41,923 nt of DNA from an uncultured Bacteroidia bacterium (GTDB lineage: Bacteria > Bacteroidota > Bacteroidia > J057 > CALAJH01). The position numbers and the translations under genes are program-made. Location: NCBI GenBank assembly GCA_937922655.1, contig CALAJH010000065.1, positions 1-41,923 on the forward strand, written 5' to 3'. Shown here piece by piece: positions 15,642 through 24,333 of this stretch. The notes beneath the pieces are model-generated. The model was given only the letters and a program-made list of their open reading frames with translations. It was not told where the DNA came from and ran no database searches. The first letter of the stretch is position 1, and every line of letters starts with the position of its first letter.

Positions 15642-16540
15642 TTCCCGCTCCTTTACGTCCCGGCGACGAGGTAGCCTTTGTTGCACCGTCCAAGCCCGTT
15701 TCCGCCGAAGATTGGGCGGCGACCGAGGCGTGGTGGCAAGAACAAGGTTTTGTACCCGTAGCGTTTTTCAACCCGTTTTCCCGTTGGGGCATGTTCGCCG
15801 ACGACGACCTCGAACGCGCCCGCTTCTTACAGGCCGCGCTCGATTCGCCGACGGCGAAGGCCGTCGTCTGCCTGCGCGGAGGTTATGGCGTAAACCGCAT
15901 CATCGACAAATTAAACTGGGATTATTTTGCGCGCTTTCCCAAATGGGTTTGCGGCTTCAGCGACGCCACTCCTTTGCTCAATACCGCCGCCGCCGTTACC
16001 GTTGCCGTCCACGGGGCGATGTTCGGCGGCTTTGCGGCCGACGCCCGGCGCAACAACCACGCCGCCCTTCTTCAAGCCCTTACAGGATTTTATCCGCCGT
16101 CGATGCGCTACGATTTGCCGCCGCACCCGCTCAACCGAACGGGAAACGCCTCGGGCAGGCTTATGGGCGGCAACCTCGCCCTCATTCATTCCAACCTCGG
16201 CGCCCCCTCCGAAATTCCCACCGCCGACGTCGTGCTTTTTATCGAAGAGGTCGGCGAATATCTTTACAACATCGACCGCATGCTCGGCACGCTTCGCCGC
16301 GCCGGCAAACTCAAAAACCTCAAAGCGCTGGTCGTCGGCACGTTCACCGACCTCCAAGACAACGACCCCGCTTTCGGCGCCTCTTGGGAAGAAATCGTTC
16401 GTCAAGCCGTGGAAGATTACGCGTTTCCCGTGGCCTTCGGCGTTCCCGCCGGCCACGGCGCCGTCAATTTGCCGTTGTATTTGGGCGCCGACGTCCAAAT
16501 TTCCGTCGGAAAAGAAGGAACGTCGTGGCAATACGCTTAA
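15611..16540 (+). CDS. LD-carboxypeptidase (peptidase family S66)
   Basis: A 309-residue enzyme. The nucleophile lies in GFSDATPLL (Ser 117), the acidic partner in IEEVGEYLYNIDR (Glu near 212) and the His in PAGHG (282), the S66 Ser-Glu-His triad. Family members cut the L,D bond of murein tetrapeptides during peptidoglycan recycling; microcin-immunity relatives share the fold. No signal peptide, so cytosolic. I start at the ATG at 15611 (MGAGDDLRRLIPAPL), inside the DUF962 gene; the ORF could open earlier, but the family N-terminus is near LRPGDEVAFVAPS. It ends in a 4-nt tail-to-tail overlap with the symporter. Confidence 0.88.
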   Translation: MGAGDDLRRLIPAPLRPGDEVAFVAPSKPVSAEDWAATEAWWQEQGFVPVAFFNPFSRWGMFADDDLERARFLQAALDSPTAKAVVCLRGGYGVNRIIDKLNWDYFARFPKWVCGFSDATPLLNTAAAVTVAVHGAMFGGFAADARRNNHAALLQALTGFYPPSMRYDLPPHPLNRTGNASGRLMGGNLALIHSNLGAPSEIPTADVVLFIEEVGEYLYNIDRMLGTLRRAGKLKNLKALVVGTFTDLQDNDPAFGASWEEIVRQAVEDYAFPVAFGVPAGHGAVNLPLYLGADVQISVGKEGTSWQYA

Positions 16541-18009
16541 ACGCGCGCTTGTTTTTTGCCCGTCAGCCAAAGGCCGACAAACGTAACAAGGCCGTTGACG
16601 ACAACGGTTTCGTATCCCATTCGGTATTCGAGGCCTTTTTCAAGAGCGTAATGGAGAAGGTAGGTGAGCAGCGGCGAGCTTACGCAGACCACGGGAACGA
16701 GAGGGTCGCGAACGGCCCGGCGAGTGAACATCCCGTAAGCAAACAAACCCAGCAACGGCCCGTACGTGTAACCCGCCCAACCCAAGGCCATCGTTACGAC
16801 GTTTTCCCCCAAAAATCCCGAACGCGCCCCGTAATACAGCCCCGCCATCAACCCCACGAACATCGCCGAAAAACCGATGTAAATGCGATTTTTCAACCCG
16901 ACGTCCGAATCGTTTTCCAATACGTCCACCATAAACGAGGTCGTTAGCGCGGTAAGCGAACCGTCGGCGGAATTGTAGGCCGCCGCCACCAACCCCAACA
17001 CGACCCAAACCGCCACCGCCGGGGCAAAGCGTTCAAGAGCCGTGCGCGGAAATATTTGGTCGGCTTGGGCCGCCACCGCCGCACCGCCCCCACCCGCGTA
17101 TTCGTACAACAGCCCGCCCAACATCACCAACAACGCGCTTACCAATATCACGGCCGCCGAATAGCCCGCGATGTTCCATTGCGACTCGCGGGCCGTACGG
17201 CACGTCAAATTTTTTTGCATCATGTCTTGGTCGAGGCCCGTCATCACTATCGCCAAAAACATTCCCCCCAAAAACTGTTTGGGAAAAAAGTTGGGCAGCG
17301 CGGGGTCCCAAAAGAACACTTTGCCGTACGGTCCGGAAAAATAATGCGCCACGGGATTCGATACCCCCAAGGCAAGGGACAGGTAGGCCACCGACGCCGC
17401 CAGCGCAAATATCATGACGGCCGTTTGTAGAACGTCCGTCCAAACCACGGCCTGCATCCCCCCTTGCCCCGTATACGAGGCGATAAACACCACGGTAAAG
17501 GCGCCGGTCACGACGAAGGGCACGCCCAAAGAATCGAAGACCATCCATTGCAACACGCCCACGGCCAAATACAACCGGAGTACGGCCCCCAGCGTACGCG
17601 AAACCACGAACAGCATCGAGGCCGTTTTTCGGGCCGTCGGCCCCAGACGTTCGCCGATATAGCCGTAAATCGACGTTAGACCGTAACGATAATACAAGGG
17701 AATCAAGAGCAGGGCGATGACCGCGTAACCGGCGGCATAACCCAAAACCACCTGCATATATCCGCCTTGACGCAAAACGTGCGAACCCGCGACAACGGGC
17801 GCCCCCACGTCCCCGGGGACGGAAATAAACGACACGCCCGAAAGCGACGAACCCACCATCCCAAAAGCGACGATGTACCACGGCACGTTTTGTCCCGCCA
17901 AAAAGAACGAACGCATGCCGCTCTTGCCCCGTCGCGTCGCCCACCACGCCACGAGCTGCAAAACCACGAAATAGCCCGCAATGCACAATAATATCACCCA
18001 TGCGCTCAT
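16537..18009 (-). CDS. Sodium:solute symporter (SSS/SLC5 family)
   Basis: A 490-residue inner-membrane transporter with about 13 hydrophobic helices. Family features: early FFLAGQNVPWYIVAFGMVGS and SGVSFISVPGDV, which correspond to the LeuT-fold substrate and Na+ sites, then GLDQDMMQKNLTCR in the centre. The substrate cannot be assigned. The start is the ATG at 18009 (MSAWVIL); the TTG three codons earlier overlaps the promoter box. The stop overlaps the convergent S66 gene stop by 4 nt, leaving no room for a terminator. Confidence 0.92.
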   Translation of the reverse strand: MSAWVILLCIAGYFVVLQLVAWWATRRGKSGMRSFFLAGQNVPWYIVAFGMVGSSLSGVSFISVPGDVGAPVVAGSHVLRQGGYMQVVLGYAAGYAVIALLLIPLYYRYGLTSIYGYIGERLGPTARKTASMLFVVSRTLGAVLRLYLAVGVLQWMVFDSLGVPFVVTGAFTVVFIASYTGQGGMQAVVWTDVLQTAVMIFALAASVAYLSLALGVSNPVAHYFSGPYGKVFFWDPALPNFFPKQFLGGMFLAIVMTGLDQDMMQKNLTCRTARESQWNIAGYSAAVILVSALLVMLGGLLYEYAGGGGAAVAAQADQIFPRTALERFAPAVAVWVVLGLVAAAYNSADGSLTALTTSFMVDVLENDSDVGLKNRIYIGFSAMFVGLMAGLYYGARSGFLGENVVTMALGWAGYTYGPLLGLFAYGMFTRRAVRDPLVPVVCVSSPLLTYLLHYALEKGLEYRMGYETVVVNGLVTFVGLWLTGKKQARV

Positions 18010-18015
18010 AACCGG

Positions 18016-18023
18016 CAAAAATA
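18016..18023 (-). promoter_or_regulatory. Putative symporter promoter (-7 element), possibly leaderless
   Basis: TATTTTTG on the minus strand ends 7 nt before the ATG at 18009, so transcription would start at or next to the start codon. No -33 TTTG is seen. Confidence 0.4.
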
Positions 18024-18054
18024 CGCAAAATCTTGCGCTTTGCCGCCTTCGCTA

Positions 18055-18087
18055 AAAGCAAAGCCCCGTCCAAAATCGGAACGGGGC
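18055..18087 (-). terminator. Rho-independent terminator of the DEAD-box helicase gene
   Basis: Minus strand: GCCCCGTTCCGATTTTGGAC then GGGGC (18087-18063), with internal pairing GCCCCGTCC/GGAACGGGGC, followed by TTTGCTTTT. It starts 14 nt after the helicase stop. Confidence 0.85.
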
Positions 18088-18101
18088 GGGCGTGTCGAAG
18101 G

Positions 18102-19832
18102 TTAGTCGGCGTATTTGTATTTGCCGCGCGGAATAAAATACCGGCTTCGGTCGGATTTGGGCCTGTCGTCGAAGCGTCGTCCCAAGACGGGTCGTGCACC
18201 GCCGCGCTTGCCATCGCCCGCGCCGACGGCGTCGACGCGCACGGCACGGCCTTCAAACTCCAAACGCCGCAAGGTTTCGACCGCGTCCTCGGCCTCGTCG
18301 CTAAACAGCTCGAAAAACGAATAATTGACTTCCAAACGCACGCGGCTGATGTGCGACTTGGGCAAACCCGTCGCGTGGCTCAGCATCGCGATAAGCTCCA
18401 TTTTGTCCAAACCGTCTCGTTCGCCGAGGTTGATTTTGAAGCGCCGCGAACGCGACTCTTCACGCTCGTCGGAGCGGCGTTCGGAACGTTCTTCGCGCGC
18501 CCGCTCGCTTGGGTTGAGGTCGCGGGCGTTTTTGTACGCCGTTAAAAAATGGTCGAGTTCATGCCAACAAAGACGCTTGATGATTTCCTCGCGGCTAAGC
18601 AAATCGAGTTTTTCGTTGAAAAGCGGCAAATGTTTTTCAAGCGCCGATTCGTTGGGTTGCATGGCCACAAAGCGGTTCAAAAAGTGTTCGATGCGGCTGT
18701 TGACCACCGATTCGGCCGTCGGAATGAGTTCTTTCTCGAATTTTACGCCCAAATCGTTTTGAATTTGGCTCAAAAGCCGAAGTTGCGAACGGCTGACGAT
18801 GGAAATCGAAACGCCCGATTTGCCGGCGCGGGCCGTGCGCCCCGTGCGGTGGATGTAGGTCTCGGTGTCGTCGGGCAAAATGTAGTGAACGACGTGGGTC
18901 AGGTCGTTGATGTCCAATCCCCGGGCGGCAACGTCGGTGGCCACCAAAATTTGGACGTGGCGCTGCTTGAAAAGATTGGTTACGCGTTCGCGCTGGGCTT
19001 GTTGGAGGTCGCCGTGCAAGGATTCGGCGTCGTAGCCCGCTTTTTTCAACGATTCGGCGATGTCCTGCGCCTCGTTTTTCGTGCGCGTAAAGACGATGCC
19101 GTACATTTCGGGGTGAAAGTCAATCACGCGTTTGAGAACGTCGAAACGCGTCGCGGATTCGCACCGGTAATACACGTGGCGGAGTTTGTCGGCGGCGACG
19201 TTCTTGCGCCCCATGCTCAACTCCTTGACGTTGCGCATGTATTTGTTGACCACGCGCCGAATGCCGTCGGGCATCGTCGCGGAAAACAGCCAAATATCTT
19301 CGACGTCGCCAACCTGTGCAACAACGAACTCGACGTCTTCGACGAAGCCCATTTCGAGCATTTTGTCGGCTTCGTCGAGAATGAGCATCGAAACGCTTTC
19401 AAGATTGAGATTGCCGCGTTCGATGTGGTCGATAAGCCGTCCGGGCGTGGCGACAAGAACGTGAACGCCCGCCCGAAATTGGCGGGTTTGTTTGTCGTAG
19501 TCGGCGCCGCCGTAAACGGCCGCGATGCGTACCGGCGTTTGGGCCGCAAATTTTTGCAACTCTTCGGCAACCTGAATACACAGTTCGCGCGTCGGGCAAA
19601 GAACGACGGCTTGTATCGTTTCGTTGCCCCAATCGAGTTTTTGCAACATCGGCAGGCCGTAGGCGGCGGTTTTGCCCGTCCCCGTTTGTGCCAATCCAAT
19701 GAAATGAACGCCCTCTTCGGAAAGCAGTTCGGGTATCGCCGCCTCTTGTATCGGCGTGGGGGTCTCAAACGACAGCGTTTCCAACGCCCCCAAAATTTCT
19801 TCTTTTAAGCCAAATTCGGCAAATGTAGACAT
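18102..19832 (-). CDS. deaD: DEAD-box ATP-dependent RNA helicase with DbpA-type RNA-binding domain
   Basis: A 576-residue helicase. Q motif (FETPTPIQEAAIP), Walker A AQTGTGKT (48-55), PTREL (80-84), DEAD (153-156), SAT (184-186), ARGLD (303-307) and HRTGRTAR (328-335). After an Arg/Glu/Ser-rich charged linker (about 435-470) comes a DbpA-like RRM domain (residues about 470-545), then a basic tail. This is the CsdA/DeaD layout, associated with ribosome assembly and mRNA unwinding in the cold. The gene has an unusually long leader (19833-about 19983) with a hairpin just before the ATG, suggesting post-transcriptional control. Confidence 0.93.
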   Translation of the reverse strand: MSTFAEFGLKEEILGALETLSFETPTPIQEAAIPELLSEEGVHFIGLAQTGTGKTAAYGLPMLQKLDWGNETIQAVVLCPTRELCIQVAEELQKFAAQTPVRIAAVYGGADYDKQTRQFRAGVHVLVATPGRLIDHIERGNLNLESVSMLILDEADKMLEMGFVEDVEFVVAQVGDVEDIWLFSATMPDGIRRVVNKYMRNVKELSMGRKNVAADKLRHVYYRCESATRFDVLKRVIDFHPEMYGIVFTRTKNEAQDIAESLKKAGYDAESLHGDLQQAQRERVTNLFKQRHVQILVATDVAARGLDINDLTHVVHYILPDDTETYIHRTGRTARAGKSGVSISIVSRSQLRLLSQIQNDLGVKFEKELIPTAESVVNSRIEHFLNRFVAMQPNESALEKHLPLFNEKLDLLSREEIIKRLCWHELDHFLTAYKNARDLNPSERAREERSERRSDEREESRSRRFKINLGERDGLDKMELIAMLSHATGLPKSHISRVRLEVNYSFFELFSDEAEDAVETLRRLEFEGRAVRVDAVGAGDGKRGGARPVLGRRFDDRPKSDRSRYFIPRGKYKYAD

Positions 19833-19983
19833 AAATGCACCGGTTTTCCCTCACCGGCAAGGTCTGGTTCCAAAACCGCCCGCCCGACGCGCCTTCCCTT
19901 CTCGACCCAAGAACGTTGTCCCAACGAAATATGCGTCTTTTTTGATGTGCGTCTCTGCGGCGCCGCTTTGGAGTTGTAAATCG
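19833..19983 (-). promoter_or_regulatory. Long 5' leader of deaD with start-proximal hairpin
   Basis: About 150 nt separates the predicted start from the ATG at 19832. On the minus strand, near the gene, CCGGT (about 19854-19858) and ACCGG (about 19841-19845) form a hairpin ending about 8 nt before the ATG. Long structured leaders are common for cold-shock helicase mRNAs. I could not match it to a named riboswitch. Confidence 0.4.
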
Positions 19984-19989
19984 ACAACG

Positions 19990-19997
19990 CAAAATTA
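19990..19997 (-). promoter_or_regulatory. Putative deaD promoter (-7 element)
   Basis: TAATTTTG on the minus strand. A TTTG lies at 20024-20021, but the 23-nt spacing is longer than the usual 19-21. Expected start is near 19983. The region 20025-20208, between this and the sensor-kinase stop, is A/T-rich with no gene that I can support. Confidence 0.5.
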
Positions 19998-20208
19998 CGA
20001 CATATTCCGCCAACGGGCGGCAAAAAACAAAAAATTTAATATTGAATTTATAAAAAACTACATGCCACCAAAATGCCTGCCAAAAAACCGACGACAACAA
20101 ACCCAAGGCAAACGTTTTACCCCTTTTTCCCGCCGATACGCCCGCCACGACGAATATAAGACGCACGCACGTTTTATGGGCGCGGTCAATCGTTGGCCGT
20201 TGACGGCG

Positions 20209-23200
20209 CTATTTTTTTTTCAATGCGCTTTCGGCGGGCAAACGCACAACAAAACCCGTGGATTCGGGTTCGGAAAAAAAATCCACGCCGTAGGTGGACA
20301 AATACGCGGCGGAAAACGCGCCCGGATTCGCGGCCCGGTAAAGCGGCAAGGCCGTTTTCAACAAACGATGGACGTTGTGGCGGCAAATATGAAAACGATA
20401 AGCGGGACCGGATTCGGCGCTCATTTCCCCGTTGACGAAAAGCGCCATTTTTTCCGGCGAAAACGGCGGCACGTGAAACAGCACGCTTAAGACCGCATCC
20501 TCGTCCTCCGTCCGGATTTCGACGCGTATTTTTCCCTTGCCTTCCAACGACTCGACGGCGCTCATTATCGTGTGGCGCCAAACCTGAAGCATGAGTTGCG
20601 GCAAACCGAAAACGCGCGTCGGCGTATGTTCGACAACCTCGACCTCGCTGCCGCCAATATGCAGATGATAACGATAAAATTTGAGAAAAATATCGAGCGG
20701 TTCGCGCACGTCGAAAAACAAGGGTTGAGGATATTGACGGATATAGGCCTGGAGGTTTTCGACGAGTTCGCGGGCGCGCCGGGCGGCGGCGCGGATGTTG
20801 TGAATCTGTTTCCACAACAGACCGACTTTATAAACGGTTTCGGCGGCGGCGCGGGCGTGGACGCCGAGCGCGGCAAATTGCGCCCAATTTTCACGGGCAT
20901 TGAGGCGTATCAGACGGTCGGCGACGTCTTCGGCCTCGGCGACTCCCGCCGCCTCGAACGCCCGCGTCCATTCTTTTTTGAGCCTTCGCTCCTCGGCGCC
21001 CGAAATTTCCACCGGCTCCGCGCCGGCCAAACGCTCAAACGTTTGCCAAACCACGTCCCTGACCTTCGGCGGCAACGATTCGAGACCCGTCGCCGCCGCC
21101 GCCACCGAACGGTTGAGCTCGGCCCGCAACCATTCGAGCGAACCGCTCATGGCCGCGAACGGGTTGTTCAATTCGTGAATCACTATGGGCATGATTTCAC
21201 CGATTTCGACGAAGGGCGCGGCCTCGGCCATTTCCACGCGATGACGCTCGATTTCGTTTTTTTGGCGGTTGAGTTCGTCTTTTTGACGGCGAAGTTCGAC
21301 GTTTTGTTCGGAAATAAGTTTGTTTTGGGCTTCGAGACGCAGGTTTTGGGCTTGGGTTTCGGCGTTTTTGATTTCAAGGATTTTGCGTTTTTCGTCCAAA
21401 AGTTCGTTGAGCGAACGCAGTTCGTCGTTGGCTTTGACGACCTCCTCGGTGCGTTCGCGTACGACGGCTTCAAGTTTTTCGATGCGCGATTGTTTGATTT
21501 TGTCGTTGTAATAAACGAAAAGTTGCGCCGCGGCCATGACCAACAAGACGTAGAGCAAATACGCCGAAAGCGTGCGATAGAGCGGCGGCCGCACGTAAAC
21601 CGATATCGTCAGGGCCTCGCCCGTTTGTCCGTAGGCGTCGCGCGTGCGAATGTAAATGAGGTTGGCGCCTTCGCGCAAGGTTTGATTGAAAATATTGCCC
21701 GCGTCGTTGACCGTCCATTGCGGCGCGTCGTTTTCCGATTCGACGACGGCGTATTCGTACGTCGGCGGATTGAAGGCCGAATGGAAGGCCGCCGCCGCGC
21801 ATTCGACCCGCAGTTGGTACGTGCCGTAGGGCAAACGTGTTTTCGGGCTCGAAAGCTCGGCAAAACGTACCGACGGGTCGGAAAAACTCAAGGCGCGCAC
21901 CGTCACCGGCGGCGGCGGCAATTTTGCGTAGCGCTCCCCAAACGCCCGCAACAAGTCCACGCCTATAATGTGTTTCGATGAAAAAAATCGGCAGTCGCCC
22001 GTTTCCGACAACAACATGTTCGTTACCCTTGGGGCCAAAGCCAAAATTTGCGTCGAATCCACGCCCGTGGAAGTAATGCGGTAAAGTTTGTTTTTGTTGA
22101 GGATGTAAGTCTCTTTTTCCGTGCCGCGAATCACGGGAAAAGTCGGGTCGATGTAACGCGACAAAACCGGTTCAAAAACGAAAAGTCCTTTTTGCGGGTC
22201 GTAACGCCAAACTTTGCGCTCTTCGGTCGGGATGGCGTAAACGATTCCCGCGGCGCGGCGAACTCTGACCTCCCGGTCGCATTCGCCGACGCACATGCGC
22301 TTAAAATCCTGTTTGACTCCGTCAAAGACACGGGCAATGTAAGGAAAGCGAATCACGTCCCGATTGGCCCCGACAAACAGCTCGCCGCCGGCGTTTTCGG
22401 AAAGCGAATTGATGCGTTCGATTTTGGTTTTGAGGTTGACGTGTTTCCATTGACCGTCGACGAGTTGAAAGGCCGTAACGCCGTCGCGCCGGCTCCATGC
22501 GTAAAACCTTCCGGGCAACGTGCGCGACGAAAGTATGCCGACGAACGAGCGCCGGTCGATGACCCGCACTTCCCCCGCGTGTACTTCGAACAAACCGTTG
22601 AGCGACTTGACGACAAGCCTGTCGTCGACGCGAATGACGGTGTCGCAACGCTCCTTGATTTTTTCGCTCACGAGTCGGAGGCGAAGCGCGTCCGCGGTCA
22701 AGGTCTGCATCACCGTTCGTTCTTTGAGCGCCGCTTCGATTTCTTCGTCTTTTTCGGCGAGTTGGGCGGAAAGTTTTTCGTTTTGCGCTTCGAGCTTTTT
22801 TATTTCCGCTTCGAGTTGTGTTTTAATTTTTTTTTTGGCGGTCTTTGCCTTTTCGACTTCCGCTTTTTTTTGGGCGATGCGTTTTTCGTTGGCCTTGATT
22901 TTGTCGCGAATGACGCGTTTGGATTCGTTGATTTGTTGAACGACGCGATTTTGGGCCTCGCTCCGCTCCATGCTTTCGTCGATACCCAAGACGTAAAGAC
23001 CGTTGTTGGCGCCGACGTAGAGTTTGTCGTCGAGTTGGACGAGGGCAAGGATATTGACGTCGGGTCGAACGGGAATAAAACGCATCGGCGCCTCGATGTT
23101 CGCCCATGAGAAAGCGTAGTCGTGCAACATCCACAGGTTTTTGTCTTTGTCCAAAAAGGGATGATTGACGACGTTTTCGGGCAATCCGTTGTCAATCGAA

Positions 23201-24111
23201 AGTTGTTTTTCGGGTTTGCCCGTTTGTAGGGAAATGAAAAAACAGCCGCGGTCGTAAGTGGAAACGACGAGATGCTCGTCGGTGGCCACGCCGCCCGAAA
23301 TGGTATAGTTCTCCCGGCGCAAAAAACGGACAAATTCGGGGGCGAAAGGCTCGAAGTGGTCGAGGCCGTCGGTTAAAAAAACGTCGTTGGTCGTGCCGAT
23401 AATTCGTTTTCCGCCCGTTTCGACGGCAAACTTTATCGGTTCGTTGTTGAGAACGGGGCCGATTTCGTGTTTGGTTTTGAGTTTGCCGTTTTCGAGCAAC
23501 AGGGCGTGGTTGTTGTCGTAAACGACGACGGTGCGGTCGAGCATGAACGCGCCGTCCAATTTACGGGGGGGAAAGCTTTCGACGGTTTTGTTGTCGGCGT
23601 GATAAATAAAAAGCTGTTCGGAGGAATAATAATAAACGTAAGGCAGGGCAACGAATACCTGTTCAACGTCGCCGATGGTTTTGTTGGGAATTTTTTCGCG
23701 GTAAGGGGCGGTGAGGTCGTAGTATTTGAGTTTGCCGTCGGCTTCGGGATAAATGAAACCGAAAAGATTTTTTCCGCCGACGTAAAGAATTCCATCGGCG
23801 CCGAAGGCGAGGGCGGAAACGGCGGAGACGTCCTTGTCGGGCGCATCGCCGGCCTTGACGGCAATAAAGCGATGGTAGGCCGTACCGTCGAACTCGTAAA
23901 CGCCGCCGCGCAGACCGATGTAAATCAAGCCGTTGGGCCCTTGCGCGACGCCGAATCCTTCTTCACGGACGGGCTCGGCGCCGTCGCCCGAACGATGAAA
24001 ATACAACCGGGACTGTACCGGCGGCGCATATTGGGCGTAAACCGCAACCCGCGCCCATGCGAACGCCATGCACACGGCCCAAAACCAACCCCTCGGGCCT
24101 CCCCGTCCCAT
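20209..24111 (-). CDS. Propeller/Y_Y_Y sensor protein with degenerate histidine-kinase module
   Basis: A 1300-residue envelope protein. Order: signal peptide (1-26), beta-propeller-type sensor (about 35-375), a charged coiled coil of about 110 residues (380-490), a second propeller half (about 490-765), Y_Y_Y-like Ig domain (about 770-845), transmembrane helix (848-868), cytoplasmic coiled coil (869-965), then a DHp segment VIHELNNPFAAMSGSLEWL (His about 979) with a helical insert ending NIRAAARRARELVENLQAYI. That insert fits a known HELNNP kinase subgroup. The ATPase domain keeps LPQLMLQVW, but the N-box Asn is replaced and no DxGxG or GxGxGL motif follows. I use the ATG at 24111; a GTG at 24153 is in frame. 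No response regulator is adjacent. Confidence 0.8.
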   Translation of the reverse strand: MGRGGPRGWFWAVCMAFAWARVAVYAQYAPPVQSRLYFHRSGDGAEPVREEGFGVAQGPNGLIYIGLRGGVYEFDGTAYHRFIAVKAGDAPDKDVSAVSALAFGADGILYVGGKNLFGFIYPEADGKLKYYDLTAPYREKIPNKTIGDVEQVFVALPYVYYYSSEQLFIYHADNKTVESFPPRKLDGAFMLDRTVVVYDNNHALLLENGKLKTKHEIGPVLNNEPIKFAVETGGKRIIGTTNDVFLTDGLDHFEPFAPEFVRFLRRENYTISGGVATDEHLVVSTYDRGCFFISLQTGKPEKQLSIDNGLPENVVNHPFLDKDKNLWMLHDYAFSWANIEAPMRFIPVRPDVNILALVQLDDKLYVGANNGLYVLGIDESMERSEAQNRVVQQINESKRVIRDKIKANEKRIAQKKAEVEKAKTAKKKIKTQLEAEIKKLEAQNEKLSAQLAEKDEEIEAALKERTVMQTLTADALRLRLVSEKIKERCDTVIRVDDRLVVKSLNGLFEVHAGEVRVIDRRSFVGILSSRTLPGRFYAWSRRDGVTAFQLVDGQWKHVNLKTKIERINSLSENAGGELFVGANRDVIRFPYIARVFDGVKQDFKRMCVGECDREVRVRRAAGIVYAIPTEERKVWRYDPQKGLFVFEPVLSRYIDPTFPVIRGTEKETYILNKNKLYRITSTGVDSTQILALAPRVTNMLLSETGDCRFFSSKHIIGVDLLRAFGERYAKLPPPPVTVRALSFSDPSVRFAELSSPKTRLPYGTYQLRVECAAAAFHSAFNPPTYEYAVVESENDAPQWTVNDAGNIFNQTLREGANLIYIRTRDAYGQTGEALTISVYVRPPLYRTLSAYLLYVLLVMAAAQLFVYYNDKIKQSRIEKLEAVVRERTEEVVKANDELRSLNELLDEKRKILEIKNAETQAQNLRLEAQNKLISEQNVELRRQKDELNRQKNEIERHRVEMAEAAPFVEIGEIMPIVIHELNNPFAAMSGSLEWLRAELNRSVAAAATGLESLPPKVRDVVWQTFERLAGAEPVEISGAEERRLKKEWTRAFEAAGVAEAEDVADRLIRLNARENWAQFAALGVHARAAAETVYKVGLLWKQIHNIRAAARRARELVENLQAYIRQYPQPLFFDVREPLDIFLKFYRYHLHIGGSEVEVVEHTPTRVFGLPQLMLQVWRHTIMSAVESLEGKGKIRVEIRTEDEDAVLSVLFHVPPFSPEKMALFVNGEMSAESGPAYRFHICRHNVHRLLKTALPLYRAANPGAFSAAYLSTYGVDFFSEPESTGFVVRLPAESALKKK

Positions 24112-24158
24112 CCACGCGCATATCCCGGCTTTTGTTTTAGTTGTTTTGCCCACCGACG

Positions 24159-24166
24159 CAAAAATA
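24159..24166 (-). promoter_or_regulatory. Putative promoter of the sensor gene (-7 element)
   Basis: TATTTTTG on the minus strand; GTTG at 24192-24189 (22-nt spacing) is a weak -33. Expected start is near 24153, giving a leader of about 42 nt to the ATG at 24111. Confidence 0.45.
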
Positions 24167-24198
24167 ACAAACTCCCCGTACGGCGGTTCAACCTACCG

Positions 24199-24227
24199 AA
24201 AAAATCGACCTCGTCTTTGGGGGTCGA
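24199..24227 (-). terminator. Second terminator-like hairpin upstream of the sensor promoter
   Basis: Minus strand: TCGACC, 11-nt loop, GGTCGA, then TTTTTT. It lies between the T9SS gene terminator and the sensor promoter, so it would insulate the sensor gene from readthrough. Confidence 0.6.
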
Positions 24228-24272
24228 GGTTTCGGAAATAAATTTTAGACCGTTTCTTCATCGAAAAAAGGA

Positions 24273-24311
24273 CAAAAAAACGCGGGCGGGCCCTATACGA
24301 GTCCGTCCGCG
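24273..24311 (-). terminator. Terminator of the beta-helix/T9SS type A operon
   Basis: Minus strand: CGCGGACGG pairs with CCGCCCGCG (one A-C mismatch), followed by a run of seven T. It starts about 23 nt after the stop at 24334. Confidence 0.75.
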
Positions 24312-24333
24312 CCAAAGATGAATAATGTGTACG

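Noticed and set aside
19833-19983. TPP or other named riboswitch in the deaD leader
   Set aside because: No match to the conserved thi-box (CTGAGA and ACCTGATC segments) or to another riboswitch core that I can recognise; the hairpin near the start is all that is clear.
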